Shown here piece after piece: positions 1-8,835 of a stretch of 64,000 nucleotides of DNA. The stretch spans positions 992,001 to 1,056,000 of the forward strand of contig NC_019902.2 in NCBI RefSeq assembly GCF_000321415.2. Reading direction: 5' to 3'. Position 1 is the first letter of the stretch. Each line of letters begins with the position of its first letter. Under the pieces are notes generated by a model, which saw only the letters and a list, made by a program, of their open reading frames with translations, did no database searches and was not told the origin of the DNA. The DNA comes from Thioalkalivibrio nitratireducens DSM 14787. Its GTDB lineage: Bacteria; Pseudomonadota; Gammaproteobacteria; Ectothiorhodospirales; Ectothiorhodospiraceae. The translations under genes were made by a program, and so were the position numbers.

Positions 1-1
1 C

Positions 2-313
2 GGCTACTCCTGGAACGGCCTTCGCTCGGCGTTCCGCCACGAAGAGGCGTTCCGGCAGGAACTGCTGCTGTGTCTGGTGCTGGTCCCGGCGGCCTTTCTG
101 CTGACCGATGTCGGTGTGGAGCGCGCGCTGCTGCTCGGCAGCCTGATCCTGATCCTGATCGTGGAACTGCTCAACTCGGGGATCGAGGCGGCGATCGATC
201 GTTTCGGGGGCGAACTGCACGCGCTTTCCGCAAGAGCCAAGGACATGGGTTCCGCCGCGGTGTTGCTCAGTTTCGTGAATGCGGTGGTCGTCTGGTTGCT
301 CGTCGTGTTGTAA
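2..313 (+). CDS. dgkA: Diacylglycerol kinase, C-terminal part (cut by window edge)
   Basis: This is the end of an integral inner-membrane diacylglycerol kinase, which phosphorylates diacylglycerol to phosphatidate and recycles lipid left over from membrane-derived glucan synthesis. The visible 103 residues begin in the amphipathic segment (NGLRSAFRHEEAFRQE) and run through two hydrophobic helices. Between them is the family signature ELLNSGIEAAIDR, whose Glu and Asn belong to the active site. The reading frame is open to the left edge, so only the first ~20 residues are missing. An ATG at 80-82 and a GTG at 77 lie inside the first membrane helix and are not starts. The stop is TAA at 311-313. 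The family assignment is secure from the signature motif. Confidence 0.93.
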   Translation, partial: GYSWNGLRSAFRHEEAFRQELLLCLVLVPAAFLLTDVGVERALLLGSLILILIVELLNSGIEAAIDRFGGELHALSARAKDMGSAAVLLSFVNAVVVWLLVVL

Positions 314-504
314 CAGAGACAAGGCGCAGCGCGTTCCGCGGTGGTGAACGCTAAGGATCCCTTCGGCAGGTTGTGCCGCAGGCACGACAACGCGGCGGTC
401 GGGAAAGGCCCGACGTCCCCGGGGCAGCCTCGATGGCCGGGCCGCCCCGGCCCCGGGTGTCGTGCCTCCTGCCCAGCGTCGGCCCGGCCTACGCCGCTTC
501 CGGC

Positions 505-1746
505 TCAGGAGGCAGGGGCTTCGAGGCAGCGGCTCATGTCGTCCCCGAGCTGGCGCATCAACTGGAACCAGGCGTCCGGACCCGGCTCGAGCGTGCTCCC
601 CAGTGGATCGAGTTCACCGAGGCGCGTGGGGCGGCCCTCGACCAGCATGCGTGCCAGCGCCGGTCGGAACTGTGGCTCGGTGAACAGGCAGACGACGTCA
701 TCTTCGGCGATCCGGTTCTGCAGTTCCTGGACCCTGCGAGCCCCGGGCGACTGCGCCGGATCCAGGGTGATCGATCCGGCCGCGCGGAGTCCATAGTGGT
801 GTTCGAAGTACTGGTAGGCATCGTGGAACACGATGAATGCCCGGTCACGGGCGGGCTCGAGCTGTGCGCGCAGGTCCGAATCCAGCGCGTCGATCCGGTC
901 CAGCAGGCGGTCGCGGTTGCGTTCGAAGGCCTGTGCATTGGCCGGATCCCAGGTCGCCAGTTCACGGGCCAGGCCGATCGCGATCCGTCGGACGTTCTCC
1001 GGTGACAGCCAGACATGCGCATCCATTTCCCCGTGCCCATGGTCGTGGTGCCCATGGTCATGGTGCCCATGGTCGTGGTGCTCATGGTCGTGGTGCTCAT
1101 GGTCGTGGTGCCCATGGTCGTGGTGCTCATGGTCGTGGTGCTCATGGTCGTGGTGCTCATGGTCGTGGTGCTCATGGTCGTGGTGCTCATGGTCGTGGTG
1201 CTCATGGTCGTGGTGCTCATGGTCGTGGTGCCCATGGTCGTGGTGCCCATGGTCGTGGTGCCCATGGTCGTGGTGCCCATGGTCGTGGTGCTCATGGTCG
1301 TGGTGCTCATGGTCGTGGTGCCCATGGTCGTGGTGCCCATGGTCGTGGTGCCCATGGTCGTGTGCGTGTGCCTCCCAGACCCCGCCTTCGCGGGTGGGCA
1401 GCAACGCGAGCTCCAGATCCTCCATCAGGGTGATCACCTTGCGCCCTTCGCGCGGTCCGGCGAGCGCACGTTCGAGGAAGGTCTCGAGGTCGGGACCGAC
1501 CCAGACCACCAGGTCCGCGTTCTGCAGCCTCCGTGCCTCTGACGGGCGCATGGCATAGCCGTGCGGCGAGGCGGTTGCCGGCATCAGCAGCTCAGAGTCG
1601 TGCACACCGTCGACGAGTGCCTCGACCAGACTGTGTACCGGTAGAATGGATGCAACTACGGTCCGTGTCTCGGCCTGAACTGTCGATGTGGCCAGCGCGA
1701 TTGCGAACACGATGGCCCCGATTCCCGGGAGTTTGCCGATTTGCAT
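505..1746 (-). CDS. znuA: Zinc ABC transporter substrate-binding protein ZnuA with giant His-rich loop
   Basis: This is the periplasmic zinc-binding protein of the ZnuABC importer, 413 residues from the chosen ATG at 1746. That start gives a clean signal peptide ([19 protein letters not shown], cleavage near VQAE); a longer frame to 1806 runs across the operator region and is unlikely. The N-lobe contains [14 protein letters not shown], whose His is the first metal ligand, followed by WVGPDLE. The C-lobe starts at [12 protein letters not shown] with a second ligand His. Between them the charged loop, usually a few dozen residues, is about 110 residues of [10 protein letters not shown] pentapeptides. 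The gene is divergent from znuCB across an 83-bp gap carrying a Zur-like operator, so zinc-repressed expression is expected. Confidence 0.93.
   Translation of the reverse strand: MQIGKLPGIGAIVFAIALATSTVQAETRTVVASILPVHSLVEALVDGVHDSELLMPATASPHGYAMRPSEARRLQNADLVVWVGPDLETFLERALAGPREGRKVITLMEDLELALLPTREGGVWEAHAHDHGHHDHGHHDHGHHDHEHHDHEHHDHGHHDHGHHDHGHHDHGHHDHEHHDHEHHDHEHHDHEHHDHEHHDHEHHDHEHHDHGHHDHEHHDHEHHDHGHHDHGHHDHGHGEMDAHVWLSPENVRRIAIGLARELATWDPANAQAFERNRDRLLDRIDALDSDLRAQLEPARDRAFIVFHDAYQYFEHHYGLRAAGSITLDPAQSPGARRVQELQNRIAEDDVVCLFTEPQFRPALARMLVEGRPTRLGELDPLGSTLEPGPDAWFQLMRQLGDDMSRCLEAPAS
1036..1365. repeat. 22-unit tandem 15-bp repeat inside znuA (His-rich loop)
   Basis: The 15-bp unit CCCATGGTCGTGGTG and its CTC-variant are repeated about 22 times without interruption. 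Read on the minus strand each unit encodes His-His-Asp-His-Gly or His-His-Asp-His-Glu. Units differ almost only at one base (GGG versus GAG codon). One unit near 1060 has a synonymous CAT for CAC. Period 15 keeps the frame, so expansion or contraction would change loop length without breaking ZnuA. The array also keeps other frames open, which creates spurious long ORFs on both strands. Confidence 0.95.
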
Positions 1747-1813
1747 GCTGTAGGGTCTCCATCGATGGGGTTGTGGGAAGGTGCACGCCGACCCGCGACG
1801 GCGCACAGAAAAC

Positions 1814-1826
1814 GTTATACTATATC
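1814..1826. promoter_or_regulatory. Zur-like zinc operator between znuA and znuCB
   Basis: The 13-bp site GTTATACTATATC is a near-perfect inverted repeat (GTTATA, one spacer base, TATATC). It differs at one base from the GTTATA-N-TATAAC core known for gammaproteobacterial Zur sites. It lies 3 bp upstream of the znuC ATG and 68 bp from the znuA ATG, so a single dimer site could repress both directions. Identity as Zur is inferred from the match and its position between zinc-uptake genes. Confidence 0.75.
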
Positions 1827-1829
1827 AAT

Positions 1830-2645
1830 ATGAGCCAGGCTAGCCGGTACGCGCGAACGGGACCGATTTCCGAGGGCACCCCTCTGATCGAAGGCGTCGC
1901 GCTCAGCTTGGAACGCACAGGTCGATCCATTCTGGACCACGTCTCCCTGACCGTCCGCAGCGGCGAGGTGGTGGTGGTGATCGGTCCCAATGGCGCGGGC
2001 AAGACCAGCCTGCTGCGGGTGCTGCTCGGTCTCTGGCCTGCCACCGGCGGCCGGGTGGTACGCCGTCGCGGGATCCGGATCGGCTACATGCCGCAGCGGG
2101 TGCAACTGGACCCCATCCTTCCATTGTCGGTGCGCCGCTTCCTGACGCTCCGCCATCGTGCGCCGCTGGTCCGTCTGCGCGAGGTGTTGCGGCAGGTCGG
2201 CGTACACGGTCTGCTCGATGCACCGGTGCAGACGCTTTCCGGAGGCGAGATGCAGCGGGTGCTTCTGGCTCGGGCACTGCTCTCCGATCCGGATCTGCTC
2301 GTTCTGGACGAGCCGGCGCAGGGGGTGGACGTGGTTGGGCAGGGGGAGGTGTTCGACCTGATCGACCGTCTGCGCAAGGCGACCGGATGCGGGGTGCTGA
2401 TGGTCTCGCACGAGTTGCACCTGGTGATGGGCGCCGCCGACGTGGTGGTCTGCGTCAATCAGCATGTCTGCTGCACCGGAAGGCCGGAGGAAGTCAGCCG
2501 GCATCCCGAGTACCAGCGCCTGTTCCCCGATGCAAGCGTGCGCGGAATTGGTATCTATACCCACCATCACAACCACGTGCACGATCTTGCCGGCGAGGTG
2601 CACCCGGTGGACCGATCCGAAGAGGGGCCCGATCGTGCTCGATGA
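1830..2645 (+). CDS. znuC: Zinc ABC transporter ATP-binding protein ZnuC
   Basis: This is the ATPase that powers zinc import through ZnuB, 271 residues. Walker A is GPNGAGKT near residue 53, the ABC signature LSGGEMQR near 143, and Walker B LLVLDEPAQG follows; the switch His is in MVSHELH. The C-terminus has a short His cluster (YTHHHNHVHD) typical of ZnuC. The frame is open further upstream into the znuA leader, but the ATG at 1830 fits family length. No Shine-Dalgarno sequence precedes it, because the Zur-like operator occupies that space, so the message may be leaderless. The TGA at 2643-2645 overlaps the znuB start, indicating translational coupling. Confidence 0.93.
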   Translation: MSQASRYARTGPISEGTPLIEGVALSLERTGRSILDHVSLTVRSGEVVVVIGPNGAGKTSLLRVLLGLWPATGGRVVRRRGIRIGYMPQRVQLDPILPLSVRRFLTLRHRAPLVRLREVLRQVGVHGLLDAPVQTLSGGEMQRVLLARALLSDPDLLVLDEPAQGVDVVGQGEVFDLIDRLRKATGCGVLMVSHELHLVMGAADVVVCVNQHVCCTGRPEEVSRHPEYQRLFPDASVRGIGIYTHHHNHVHDLAGEVHPVDRSEEGPDRAR

Positions 2646-3447
2646 TTTCCTGACCCGGGCGATCCTCGCGGGTGTGATGGTCGCCGTCGTTGCGGGGCCG
2701 CTGGGTGCCTTCGTGGTCTGGCGCCGGATGGCGTATTTCGGCGATACCGTCTCCCACTCGGCCTTGCTGGGGGTTGCACTGGGCTTCCTGCTGGGGCTGA
2801 ACCTGAACCTGCTGGTGACGCTGGTTTGCGTCGCAGTGGCCGTGATCCTGGTGTTTCTCCAGCGGCGGCAGGAACTGGCATCGGATACGCTGCTGGGGAT
2901 CCTGGCCCACAGTGCGCTGTCGCTCGGCCTGGTGGCCGTCGCGTTCGTCGAGGGCCTGCGGGTCGACCTGATGGCCTATCTGTTCGGTGACATCCTGGCG
3001 GTGAGCCGCGGAGATCTGCTCGCCATCGCCATCGGCGGGTTGCTGGCGCTGGTACTCTTGTTGTCGTTGTGGCGCCCGCTGCTCGCGATCACCGTGCACG
3101 AGGAACTCGCGCGGGTGGAAGGTGTGCCGGTCCTGCCGGTACGGCTCGGCCTGATGTTGCTGATCGCGCTGGTGATCGCCAGCGCGATGCAGGTGGTTGG
3201 GGTACTGCTGATCACGTCGTTGATGATCATCCCCGCCGCTACCGCACGGCGTTTCGCGCGTACTCCCGAGCAGATGGCGCTGTTCGCCGCCGGTTTCGGT
3301 GTGCTGGCCGTACTGGCTGGGATCTGGGGTTCGTTCGCGCATGATACGCCCACCGGCCCCAGCATCGTGGTGGCGGCGATGCTGGCCTTCGTCGTGCTGA
3401 ACTTTCTGCCGGGGGGCATCCGTTGGCGGGGGCCGAAGGCGAGTTAG
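2635..3447 (+). CDS. znuB: Zinc ABC transporter permease ZnuB
   Basis: This is the inner-membrane permease of the zinc importer, 270 residues with about eight hydrophobic helices (family 3 ABC permease, PF00950). Family features visible are RRMAYFGDTVSHSALLG near the N-terminus and the late segment ALVIASAMQVVGVLLITSLMIIPAATAR. The GTG at 2635 is chosen because AGAGGGG lies 8 bp upstream and the protein then begins at the first helix (LDDFLTRAIL). A longer frame from 2464 would duplicate the znuC C-terminal region and is rejected. The gene overlaps znuC by 11 bp. Its TAG stop coincides with the edge of a dispersed repeat. Confidence 0.92.
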   Translation: MLDDFLTRAILAGVMVAVVAGPLGAFVVWRRMAYFGDTVSHSALLGVALGFLLGLNLNLLVTLVCVAVAVILVFLQRRQELASDTLLGILAHSALSLGLVAVAFVEGLRVDLMAYLFGDILAVSRGDLLAIAIGGLLALVLLLSLWRPLLAITVHEELARVEGVPVLPVRLGLMLLIALVIASAMQVVGVLLITSLMIIPAATARRFARTPEQMALFAAGFGVLAVLAGIWGSFAHDTPTGPSIVVAAMLAFVVLNFLPGGIRWRGPKAS

Positions 3448-3541
3448 CGTGAAAATACGCCGCCCTAGAATCGTATGTCTCTGATTTATAATCGTAGTTT
3501 CATCCTTCGGGGTGCCTCGCGGCCGAGGGCATGACAGTTAG
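3447..3541 (+). repeat. 95-bp dispersed repeat, copy 1
   Basis: The segment starts at the last base of the znuB stop codon and ends in GTTAG. It matches the reverse complement of 24873-24967 at 93 of 95 positions by direct comparison. The word GTTAGCGTGAAAATAC occurs at both of its borders (3443-3458 and 3537-3552), and a shorter version (GTTAGCGTGAAA) recurs at 3673-3684. No reading frame of note crosses it. Confidence 0.9.
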
Positions 3542-3551
3542 CGTGAAAATA

Positions 3552-3684
3552 CAGCCACGGAAGAACACGGACAACACGGAAAATGACGGGTATTCAATAT
3601 CTTGCTCAATTTCCGCGTGCTTCCGTGTCCGATTTTCATCCTTCGGGGTGCCTCACCCCCGAAGACATGATCGTTAGCGTGAAA
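3552..3684 (+). repeat. Imperfect hairpin repeat in the znuB/hemerythrin convergent gap
   Basis: Left arm CCACGGAAGAACACGG (3555-3570) pairs imperfectly with a CGTGCTTCCGTG arm near 3616-3627. It is followed by CATCCTTCGGGGTGCCTC and a closing GTTAGCGTGAAA, so it echoes the right half of the neighbouring 95-bp repeat. A related copy with the identical left arm sits at 17746-17870. Both copies lie between convergent genes, so a transcription-ending role is possible. Confidence 0.7.
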
Positions 3685-3700
3685 GAACCCGCGTCGCGTT

Positions 3701-3819
3701 CCGGGTGTCCCGTAGGGCGGAATAGCGCAGCGTCATCCGCCACACGGCGTTCGCAGTGCCCAGGCGCCCGCAGCATCCCCAACGCCGGCTGGCGGCTGAC
3801 GGCTTTCGGCCTCTTCCGC
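3701..3819 (+). repeat. ~120-bp dispersed repeat, copy A
   Basis: This segment runs from CCGGGTGTCCCGTAGG to CGGCCTCTTCCGC. The reverse complement of 30223-30342 aligns along its whole length, including the shared block TGACGGCTTTCGGCCTCTTC and the block GGCGTTCGCA. It contains the 'GTAGGGCGGAATAGCGCAG' type of intergenic sequence. With the two preceding repeats it fills almost all of the 535-bp gap between znuB and the hemerythrin gene, which otherwise shows no gene. Confidence 0.8.
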
Positions 3820-3982
3820 GCCAGCACGTCTTTCATCGTCGGGGAGACGCCCGCGGCATGGGCGGTAGGCGACTCGCGGGCGATCGTGCCCGGTTGACAT
3901 GGTTCGCCGCCCGCCGCTTCGTCCTTGCAGCGGCAACAAAGGCGCTCCCCGCGGTGGGAAGCGGGGGTCGGTGCGGGCGGCC

Positions 3983-4432
3983 TCAGGTATCGCCGACCAG
4001 TTTCCGGAACGGGTCGTCAGGCGGGGCGGCGTCGCGGAGCCATTCGCGCACGGTCGGCCCGAAGTCCACGTCATCGTGGCGAATGTGTTCGACGACCCAG
4101 GGACCAAGGGTGTCCACCAACTCCTCGGCTTCCGCGGGGGACGCGGCATTGAGGCGGGCGCGATAATCGTCGAGTTCCGCCAGGATCTCTCGATGGGTCT
4201 GGCGATGTTCCTCCAACCCCGCGAAGTCGATCATCTCCAGCACCCGTTCCTCGAACTCGAAGTGCTGGTGCACGCAGTCGGCCAGCGCGTCCATCGCTTC
4301 CCGAACCTGTTTTGAAGAGCCGGAGGATGCTGCCGCGCCCAGCCGGTTCACGTGGTCGATCATCACGCGATGCTGGGCGTCGAGTTCCGGAATGTGGGTG
4401 TCGAGCTCGTCGGACCAGGCCAGGTAGGGCAT
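3983..4432 (-). CDS. Bacteriohemerythrin
   Basis: This is a 149-residue single-domain hemerythrin that reversibly binds O2 at a di-iron centre in the cytoplasm. The start at 4432 is set by AAGGAGACGGAG immediately upstream and gives the typical opening MPYLAWSDELDTHIPELDAQH. Iron ligands visible in order are His in DAQHR, the HQHFEFEE motif (His and Glu), the HRQTHREIL pair, and the C-terminal HIRHDDVDFG (His and Asp). A longer frame to 4516 lacks family similarity. The role could be oxygen delivery or sensing; there is no partner domain. It stands alone between a repeat-filled gap and folA. Confidence 0.93.
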   Translation of the reverse strand: MPYLAWSDELDTHIPELDAQHRVMIDHVNRLGAAASSGSSKQVREAMDALADCVHQHFEFEERVLEMIDFAGLEEHRQTHREILAELDDYRARLNAASPAEAEELVDTLGPWVVEHIRHDDVDFGPTVREWLRDAAPPDDPFRKLVGDT

Positions 4433-4579
4433 CTCCGTCTCCTTGCGGCGAGCCACCGGGCGAGCTGCCCGTTTCGCCACATCGGCAGGGTAGAACATCG
4501 GGCGCCGGAAGGTCACGCGGCCGTCGGGTTCTCGGCCGCAGGGTGCCTTCCCGTCCGCAGCAGTATTGAGACTCGCTGT

Positions 4580-5086
4580 TCAGGCGCTGCGTTCCAGGCG
4601 CTGGAACGTGAAGCCGCTGGAGTGGCGCTCGTCCGGAGGGTGGTCCTCCTCCCAGACCAGCGTCCAGTCGTCGCCGAACGCCGGGAACCGGACGTCCCCC
4701 GGATGGCGGTCGTGGACCCGGGTCAGGTGCAGCACTGCGGCGCGGGGCAGCGCCGCCTTGAAGAGTTCCGCACCGCCGATGACGAACACGCGGCCGGAGT
4801 CCGCCGCTGCCAGGGCTTCCTCGAAGGCCGCAAAGACCTCCACCCCCGGGGCGGCCCATCCGGGCTGGCGGGTCAACACCAGGTTGCGCCGGTCGGGCAG
4901 TGGCCGACCGATGGATTCGTGGGTGCGGCGCCCCATCACCACGGTGTGGCCGGTGGTCAAGCGCCGGAAATGGCGCAGATCGTCGGGCAGGTGCCAGGGG
5001 AGCGCATTGTCGCGCCCGATCACCCGGTCCGGATCCATCGCGACGATGATCTCCAGTCTCGGATCGATCCCATCTGGATCCCTCAT
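4580..5086 (-). CDS. folA: Dihydrofolate reductase
   Basis: This is a 168-residue DHFR that reduces dihydrofolate to tetrahydrofolate with NADPH. Typical features are [28 protein letters not shown] (the Asp in PDDL is the catalytic acid), [12 protein letters not shown], and the nucleotide-binding VIGGAEL. The start ATG at 5086 overlaps the thyA stop as ATGA, which decides it over the much longer open frame. Coupling with thyA makes sense because thymidylate synthase produces the dihydrofolate that FolA recycles. Confidence 0.96.
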   Translation of the reverse strand: MRDPDGIDPRLEIIVAMDPDRVIGRDNALPWHLPDDLRHFRRLTTGHTVVMGRRTHESIGRPLPDRRNLVLTRQPGWAAPGVEVFAAFEEALAAADSGRVFVIGGAELFKAALPRAAVLHLTRVHDRHPGDVRFPAFGDDWTLVWEEDHPPDERHSSGFTFQRLERSA

Positions 5087-5913
5087 ATCGCGATCGGTGC
5101 ACGTATCGCGGGATGGCTCCGGTAGTTCTCCAGCCGGAAGTCCTCGAACTGGAATGCGAACAGGTCGCGGACCTCGGGGTTCAGATGCAGGGTCGGCGGC
5201 GGCAGCGGTGCCCGTTCGAGGAGTTCGCGCACCTGCTCGAAGTGGTTCAGGTACAGGTGCGCATCGCCCAGCGTGTGCACGAAGTCGCCCGGCGCTAGAT
5301 CGGTCACCTGCGCCAGCATCAGAGTCAGCAATGCGTAGGAGGCGATGTTGAACGGAAGGCCCAGAAACACGTCCGCGCTGCGCTGGTAGAGCTGGCAGGA
5401 CAGCCGGCCCTCGGCCACGTAGAACTGGAACAGCGTGTGGCACGGAGCCAGCGCCATCCGGCCCGCGCGCACGTTTTGCTGCGGCGTGTGGGCCTCGTCT
5501 GGCAGGTCGGCGATGTTCCAGGCCGACACCAGCATCCGCCTGGAATGGGGTCGCAGGCGCAGCTGCTCGACCAGTTCCGCGAGCTGGTCCACGACGCCGT
5601 CCCGGGTCGGCCAGCGGCGCCATTGTGCCCCGTAGATCGGACCCAGGCCGCCGTCGTCGGTGGCCCATTCATCCCAGATGTGCACGCCGTGACGGTGCAG
5701 GTAGTCCAGGCGCGTGTCGCCGCGAATGAACCACAGCAACTCGTGGATCACCGACTTCAGGTGGGTGCGCTTGGTGGTGACCAGCGGAAATCCCGCCGCA
5801 AGGTCGAAGCGCATCTGGTGGCCGAACACGGAGCGCGTGCCGGTGCCGGTGCGGTCGGGCCGATCCACGCCATGGTCCATGATATGGCGGACCAGATCCA
5901 GATACGGCTTCAT
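5083..5913 (-). CDS. thyA: Thymidylate synthase
   Basis: This 276-residue ThyA converts dUMP and methylene-tetrahydrofolate to dTMP and dihydrofolate. Diagnostic segments are the N-terminal [12 protein letters not shown], the LWFIRGDT loop, the catalytic Cys in [14 protein letters not shown], the [20 protein letters not shown] block and HLNPEV near the end. The C-terminus APIAI is the usual form. The start at 5913 overlaps the lgt stop (ATGA at 5910-5913), and the stop overlaps the folA start, so lgt, thyA and folA form one tightly coupled unit. Confidence 0.97.
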   Translation of the reverse strand: MKPYLDLVRHIMDHGVDRPDRTGTGTRSVFGHQMRFDLAAGFPLVTTKRTHLKSVIHELLWFIRGDTRLDYLHRHGVHIWDEWATDDGGLGPIYGAQWRRWPTRDGVVDQLAELVEQLRLRPHSRRMLVSAWNIADLPDEAHTPQQNVRAGRMALAPCHTLFQFYVAEGRLSCQLYQRSADVFLGLPFNIASYALLTLMLAQVTDLAPGDFVHTLGDAHLYLNHFEQVRELLERAPLPPPTLHLNPEVRDLFAFQFEDFRLENYRSHPAIRAPIAI

Positions 5914-6707
5914 GCCGTGGCCCTTTGTCCGGGGGTTCGGCGCGACCAGAGGATCAGCGCCAGCCCGATGAGGATCAGCGGCGCCGACAGGGCCTGTCCC
6001 ATGGTCAACCAGCCGAACGCGAGATACCCGATGTGGGCGTCCGGCACCCGGACGAACTCGACCAGGAACCGGAAGCTTCCGTATAGCGCCAGGAACAGCC
6101 CCGAGATCAGGCCGGTCGGCCGCGGTTTGCGCGACACCAACCAGAGCACGGTGAACAGAACCAGGCCTTCCAGGAAGGCCTGGTAGAGTTGCGACGGGTG
6201 GCGTGGCAGGTAGTCCGCGGCCGGGAAGACCATCGCCCAGGGCAGGTCTGTGGGCTTGCCCCAGAGCTCGCCATTGATCCAGTTTCCGATCCGCCCGGCG
6301 CCGAGGCCGATCGGAATCAGCGGTGCGACGAAGTCGCCGAGCCGCAGGAACGACACGCCGAGACGGTGGGCGTACCAGGCGACCGCCAGCAGTACCCCGA
6401 TCAGGCCGCCGTGAAAGGCCATGCCGCCCTCCCACAGCCGCAACAGCATCAGCGGGTCCTGCAGGAAGCCGTCGAAGTTGTAGATGAATACGTGACCCAG
6501 ACGCCCGCCGACGATTACGCCCAGCACGCCCCAGAACAGCAGGTCGCCGACCTGGTGGGGCGTCAGCAGGGAATCCGGGCGTCGAGCACGGCGGGTGCCC
6601 AGCCACCAGAAGGCGAGGAAGCCGACCAGGTACATCAGCCCGTACCAGTGGAGCCGGAACGGACCCAGGGTGATCGCGACCGGATCGATAAACGGGTGGA
6701 CGGGCAT
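5910..6707 (-). CDS. lgt: Prolipoprotein diacylglyceryl transferase
   Basis: This inner-membrane enzyme moves diacylglycerol from phosphatidylglycerol to the lipobox cysteine of prolipoproteins. It has 265 residues and about seven hydrophobic helices. The Lgt signature [26 protein letters not shown] and the segment [16 protein letters not shown] are present, as is [10 protein letters not shown], whose His is important for activity. It is the first gene of the lgt-thyA-folA unit and is divergent from the yyaL-like gene across a 94-bp gap that must hold both promoters. Confidence 0.97.
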   Translation of the reverse strand: MPVHPFIDPVAITLGPFRLHWYGLMYLVGFLAFWWLGTRRARRPDSLLTPHQVGDLLFWGVLGVIVGGRLGHVFIYNFDGFLQDPLMLLRLWEGGMAFHGGLIGVLLAVAWYAHRLGVSFLRLGDFVAPLIPIGLGAGRIGNWINGELWGKPTDLPWAMVFPAADYLPRHPSQLYQAFLEGLVLFTVLWLVSRKPRPTGLISGLFLALYGSFRFLVEFVRVPDAHIGYLAFGWLTMGQALSAPLILIGLALILWSRRTPGQRATA

Positions 6708-6801
6708 GGGCGCTTGCGATGGCTGGTGGAACGTCGCAGTCTAAACCGAACCTGCGCCGAAGGCGATCCGTTTTTCGCACCAGACGACCCGGAGGAGCCC
6801 C

Positions 6802-8835
6802 ATGAACCGCCTGGCCCGGGCCAGCAGCCCTTACCTGCAGCAGCATGCGGACAACCCGGTGGATTGGTATCCCTGGGGCGAGGAGGCGCTGCGTACGGCG
6901 CGCGACGAGCAGCGGCCGATCCTGCTCTCGATCGGGTACTCGGCCTGCCACTGGTGCCATGTGATGGCGCACGAGTCGTTCGAGGATCCGGGAACCGCGC
7001 GGGTGATGAACGCGCGCTACGTGAACATCAAGGTCGATCGCGAAGAACGGCCGGATCTGGACCGGATCTACCAGAATGCGCACATGCTGCTGACCCGGCG
7101 TCCGGGCGGCTGGCCGCTGACCGTGATTCTGACCCCGGACCAGGTGCCCTTTTTCGCCGGAACGTATTTTCCGGACCGCGCCCGCCACGGCCTTCCCGCG
7201 TTCGTCGACGTGCTCGAGCGTGTCGCCGATTTCCTGCAGGAACATCCCGAGCAGATCGCCGAGCAGAACGCTGCGCTGCAGCAGGCGATGACGCGAATGT
7301 ACAACCCCGAAGGCGGCACGATTCCCGACGCCGGCCTGCTAGACCGGGCGCGCGCGGAGCTGAGGCACCACTACGACCCGGAGTACGGCGGCTTCGGCGG
7401 CGCGCCCAAGTTTCCCCATCCGGCGACCCTGGAATGGCTTGCCTGGCATGCGACGCGTCACGGTGACGCCGAAGCCGGGGCGATGCTGGAGCAGACGCTG
7501 ACTGCGATGGCCCGCGGGGGGGTGTTCGACCAGATCGGCGGCGGCTTCTACCGCTACTCGGTCGACGCGCAGTGGATGATCCCGCACTTCGAGAAGATGC
7601 TCTACGACAACGGACCGCTCTTGGATCTGTACGCGCGGCAAGCGGTGCAGGACGATGCCCGTGCCCGGCGTGTGGCCAACCAGACCGTGGGTTGGCTGCT
7701 TCGCGAGATGCACGATCGCTCCGGCGCGTTCCATTCGAGCCTCGATGCCGATTCCGAGGGGGAGGAAGGCCGCTTCTACGTCTGGGAACGCGCGAAGGTG
7801 CAGGGGCTGCTGGAACCCGAGCAGTGGCGCCTGGCCAGCCGGGTCTGGGGCCTCGATCACCCGCCGAACTTCGAGGGCCGCTGGCACCTGCGCGAGGCCG
7901 AGGAACCGGACGCGGCCGCGGCGGCGCTCGATCTGGCACCCGACACCGCGCAGGCGCTGCTGCAGGCGGCTCGGGAGCGACTGCTCGAGGCGCGCGAACG
8001 GCGCGAGCGTCCGCACCGCGACGACAAGATCCTGGGTGCCTGGAACGCGCTGATGATCTCGGGCCTGGTACGTGCCGGGGAAGCGCTGGACGAGCCGGAA
8101 TGGCTGGACCATGCCGAAACCGCGCTGCAGGCGGTGCGAAGGCTGTTGTGGCGGGACGGCCGGCTGTATGCGAGCTACCGCGAAGGGGCGGACACCCCGA
8201 TGCCGCGCGCCTGCCTGGACGATCACGCGCTGCTGCTGGCGGCCTGCCTCGACCTGCTGCGCGTACGCTGGCGTGCCGAGTGGCTGGACTGGGCGGTGAC
8301 ACTGGCCGACGGGCTGTTGGGCGACTTCGCCGATCTTGCGCACGGCGGTTTCTACTACACGGCAGTCGACCACGAGGCGCTGATCCAGCGCCCGAAGGTA
8401 TACGCGGACGACGCAATCGCCGCCGGCAACGGCGTTGCCGCGCAGGCCTTGCTGCAGCTCGGATACCTGCTGGTCGAACCGCGTTACCTCGACGCGGTCG
8501 AGCGCACGCTCACCAATGCCGGCCCGATGATGGAGGAGTCCCCGCTCGGACACATGAGCCTCCTGCGGGCACTCGATCTGCACCGCGATCCGCCGCCGCT
8601 GGTGATCCTGCGCGGGCCCGATGCGGTGACCGCCAGCTGGCAACGTGCGATCCGAGAGCGGCGGCCGCCGGCATGGACGTTCGCGCTGCCCACGAACGGG
8701 CAGGGCCTGCCGCCGGCGCTGGCGGGGAAGTGCGGCCATCCCACCGCGCCCGACCGGGTGGTCGCCTACCTCTGTCGGGGCACGGCCTGCGCACCGCCGG
8801 AGTACGATCTGGAGTCGCTGTTGGCGGCACTGTGA
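6802..8835 (+). CDS. YyaL/SSP411-type thioredoxin-fold protein (DUF255)
   Basis: This is a 677-residue protein of the conserved YyaL (spermatogenesis-associated 20) family. The N-terminal ~165 residues form a thioredoxin-like domain with the motif SACHWCHVM near residue 49 and a conserved [13 protein letters not shown] opening. The rest is a predicted alpha/alpha-toroid fold resembling N-acyl-glucosamine epimerases and glycosidases, with the conserved blocks [12 protein letters not shown] and [12 protein letters not shown]. The function of the family is not established; redox or sugar-related roles have been proposed. GGAGG lies 8 bp before the ATG. Its TGA overlaps the GTG of the following rhodanese gene, so the two are co-translated. 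Confidence 0.92.
   Translation: MNRLARASSPYLQQHADNPVDWYPWGEEALRTARDEQRPILLSIGYSACHWCHVMAHESFEDPGTARVMNARYVNIKVDREERPDLDRIYQNAHMLLTRRPGGWPLTVILTPDQVPFFAGTYFPDRARHGLPAFVDVLERVADFLQEHPEQIAEQNAALQQAMTRMYNPEGGTIPDAGLLDRARAELRHHYDPEYGGFGGAPKFPHPATLEWLAWHATRHGDAEAGAMLEQTLTAMARGGVFDQIGGGFYRYSVDAQWMIPHFEKMLYDNGPLLDLYARQAVQDDARARRVANQTVGWLLREMHDRSGAFHSSLDADSEGEEGRFYVWERAKVQGLLEPEQWRLASRVWGLDHPPNFEGRWHLREAEEPDAAAAALDLAPDTAQALLQAARERLLEARERRERPHRDDKILGAWNALMISGLVRAGEALDEPEWLDHAETALQAVRRLLWRDGRLYASYREGADTPMPRACLDDHALLLAACLDLLRVRWRAEWLDWAVTLADGLLGDFADLAHGGFYYTAVDHEALIQRPKVYADDAIAAGNGVAAQALLQLGYLLVEPRYLDAVERTLTNAGPMMEESPLGHMSLLRALDLHRDPPPLVILRGPDAVTASWQRAIRERRPPAWTFALPTNGQGLPPALAGKCGHPTAPDRVVAYLCRGTACAPPEYDLESLLAAL

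Noticed and set aside
1036-1365. Regular repeat that could be taken for a CRISPR array.
   Set aside because: Units are 15 bp, directly adjacent without spacers, and coding in znuA.
558-1558. Long overlapping open frames on both strands across the znuA repeat (265, 241, 198 and 175 codons).
   Set aside because: A tandem repeat with period 15 and no stop codon keeps several frames open. The products are monotonous (GTTTMS, SWCSW, GRGAH and VVVLM-type repeats) and only the ZnuA frame has family similarity on both sides.
5083-7245. 720-codon minus-strand frame ending with ThyA.
   Set aside because: Only the last 276 codons resemble ThyA. The rest is shadow of lgt and the yyaL-like gene in another frame; the true start overlaps the lgt stop.
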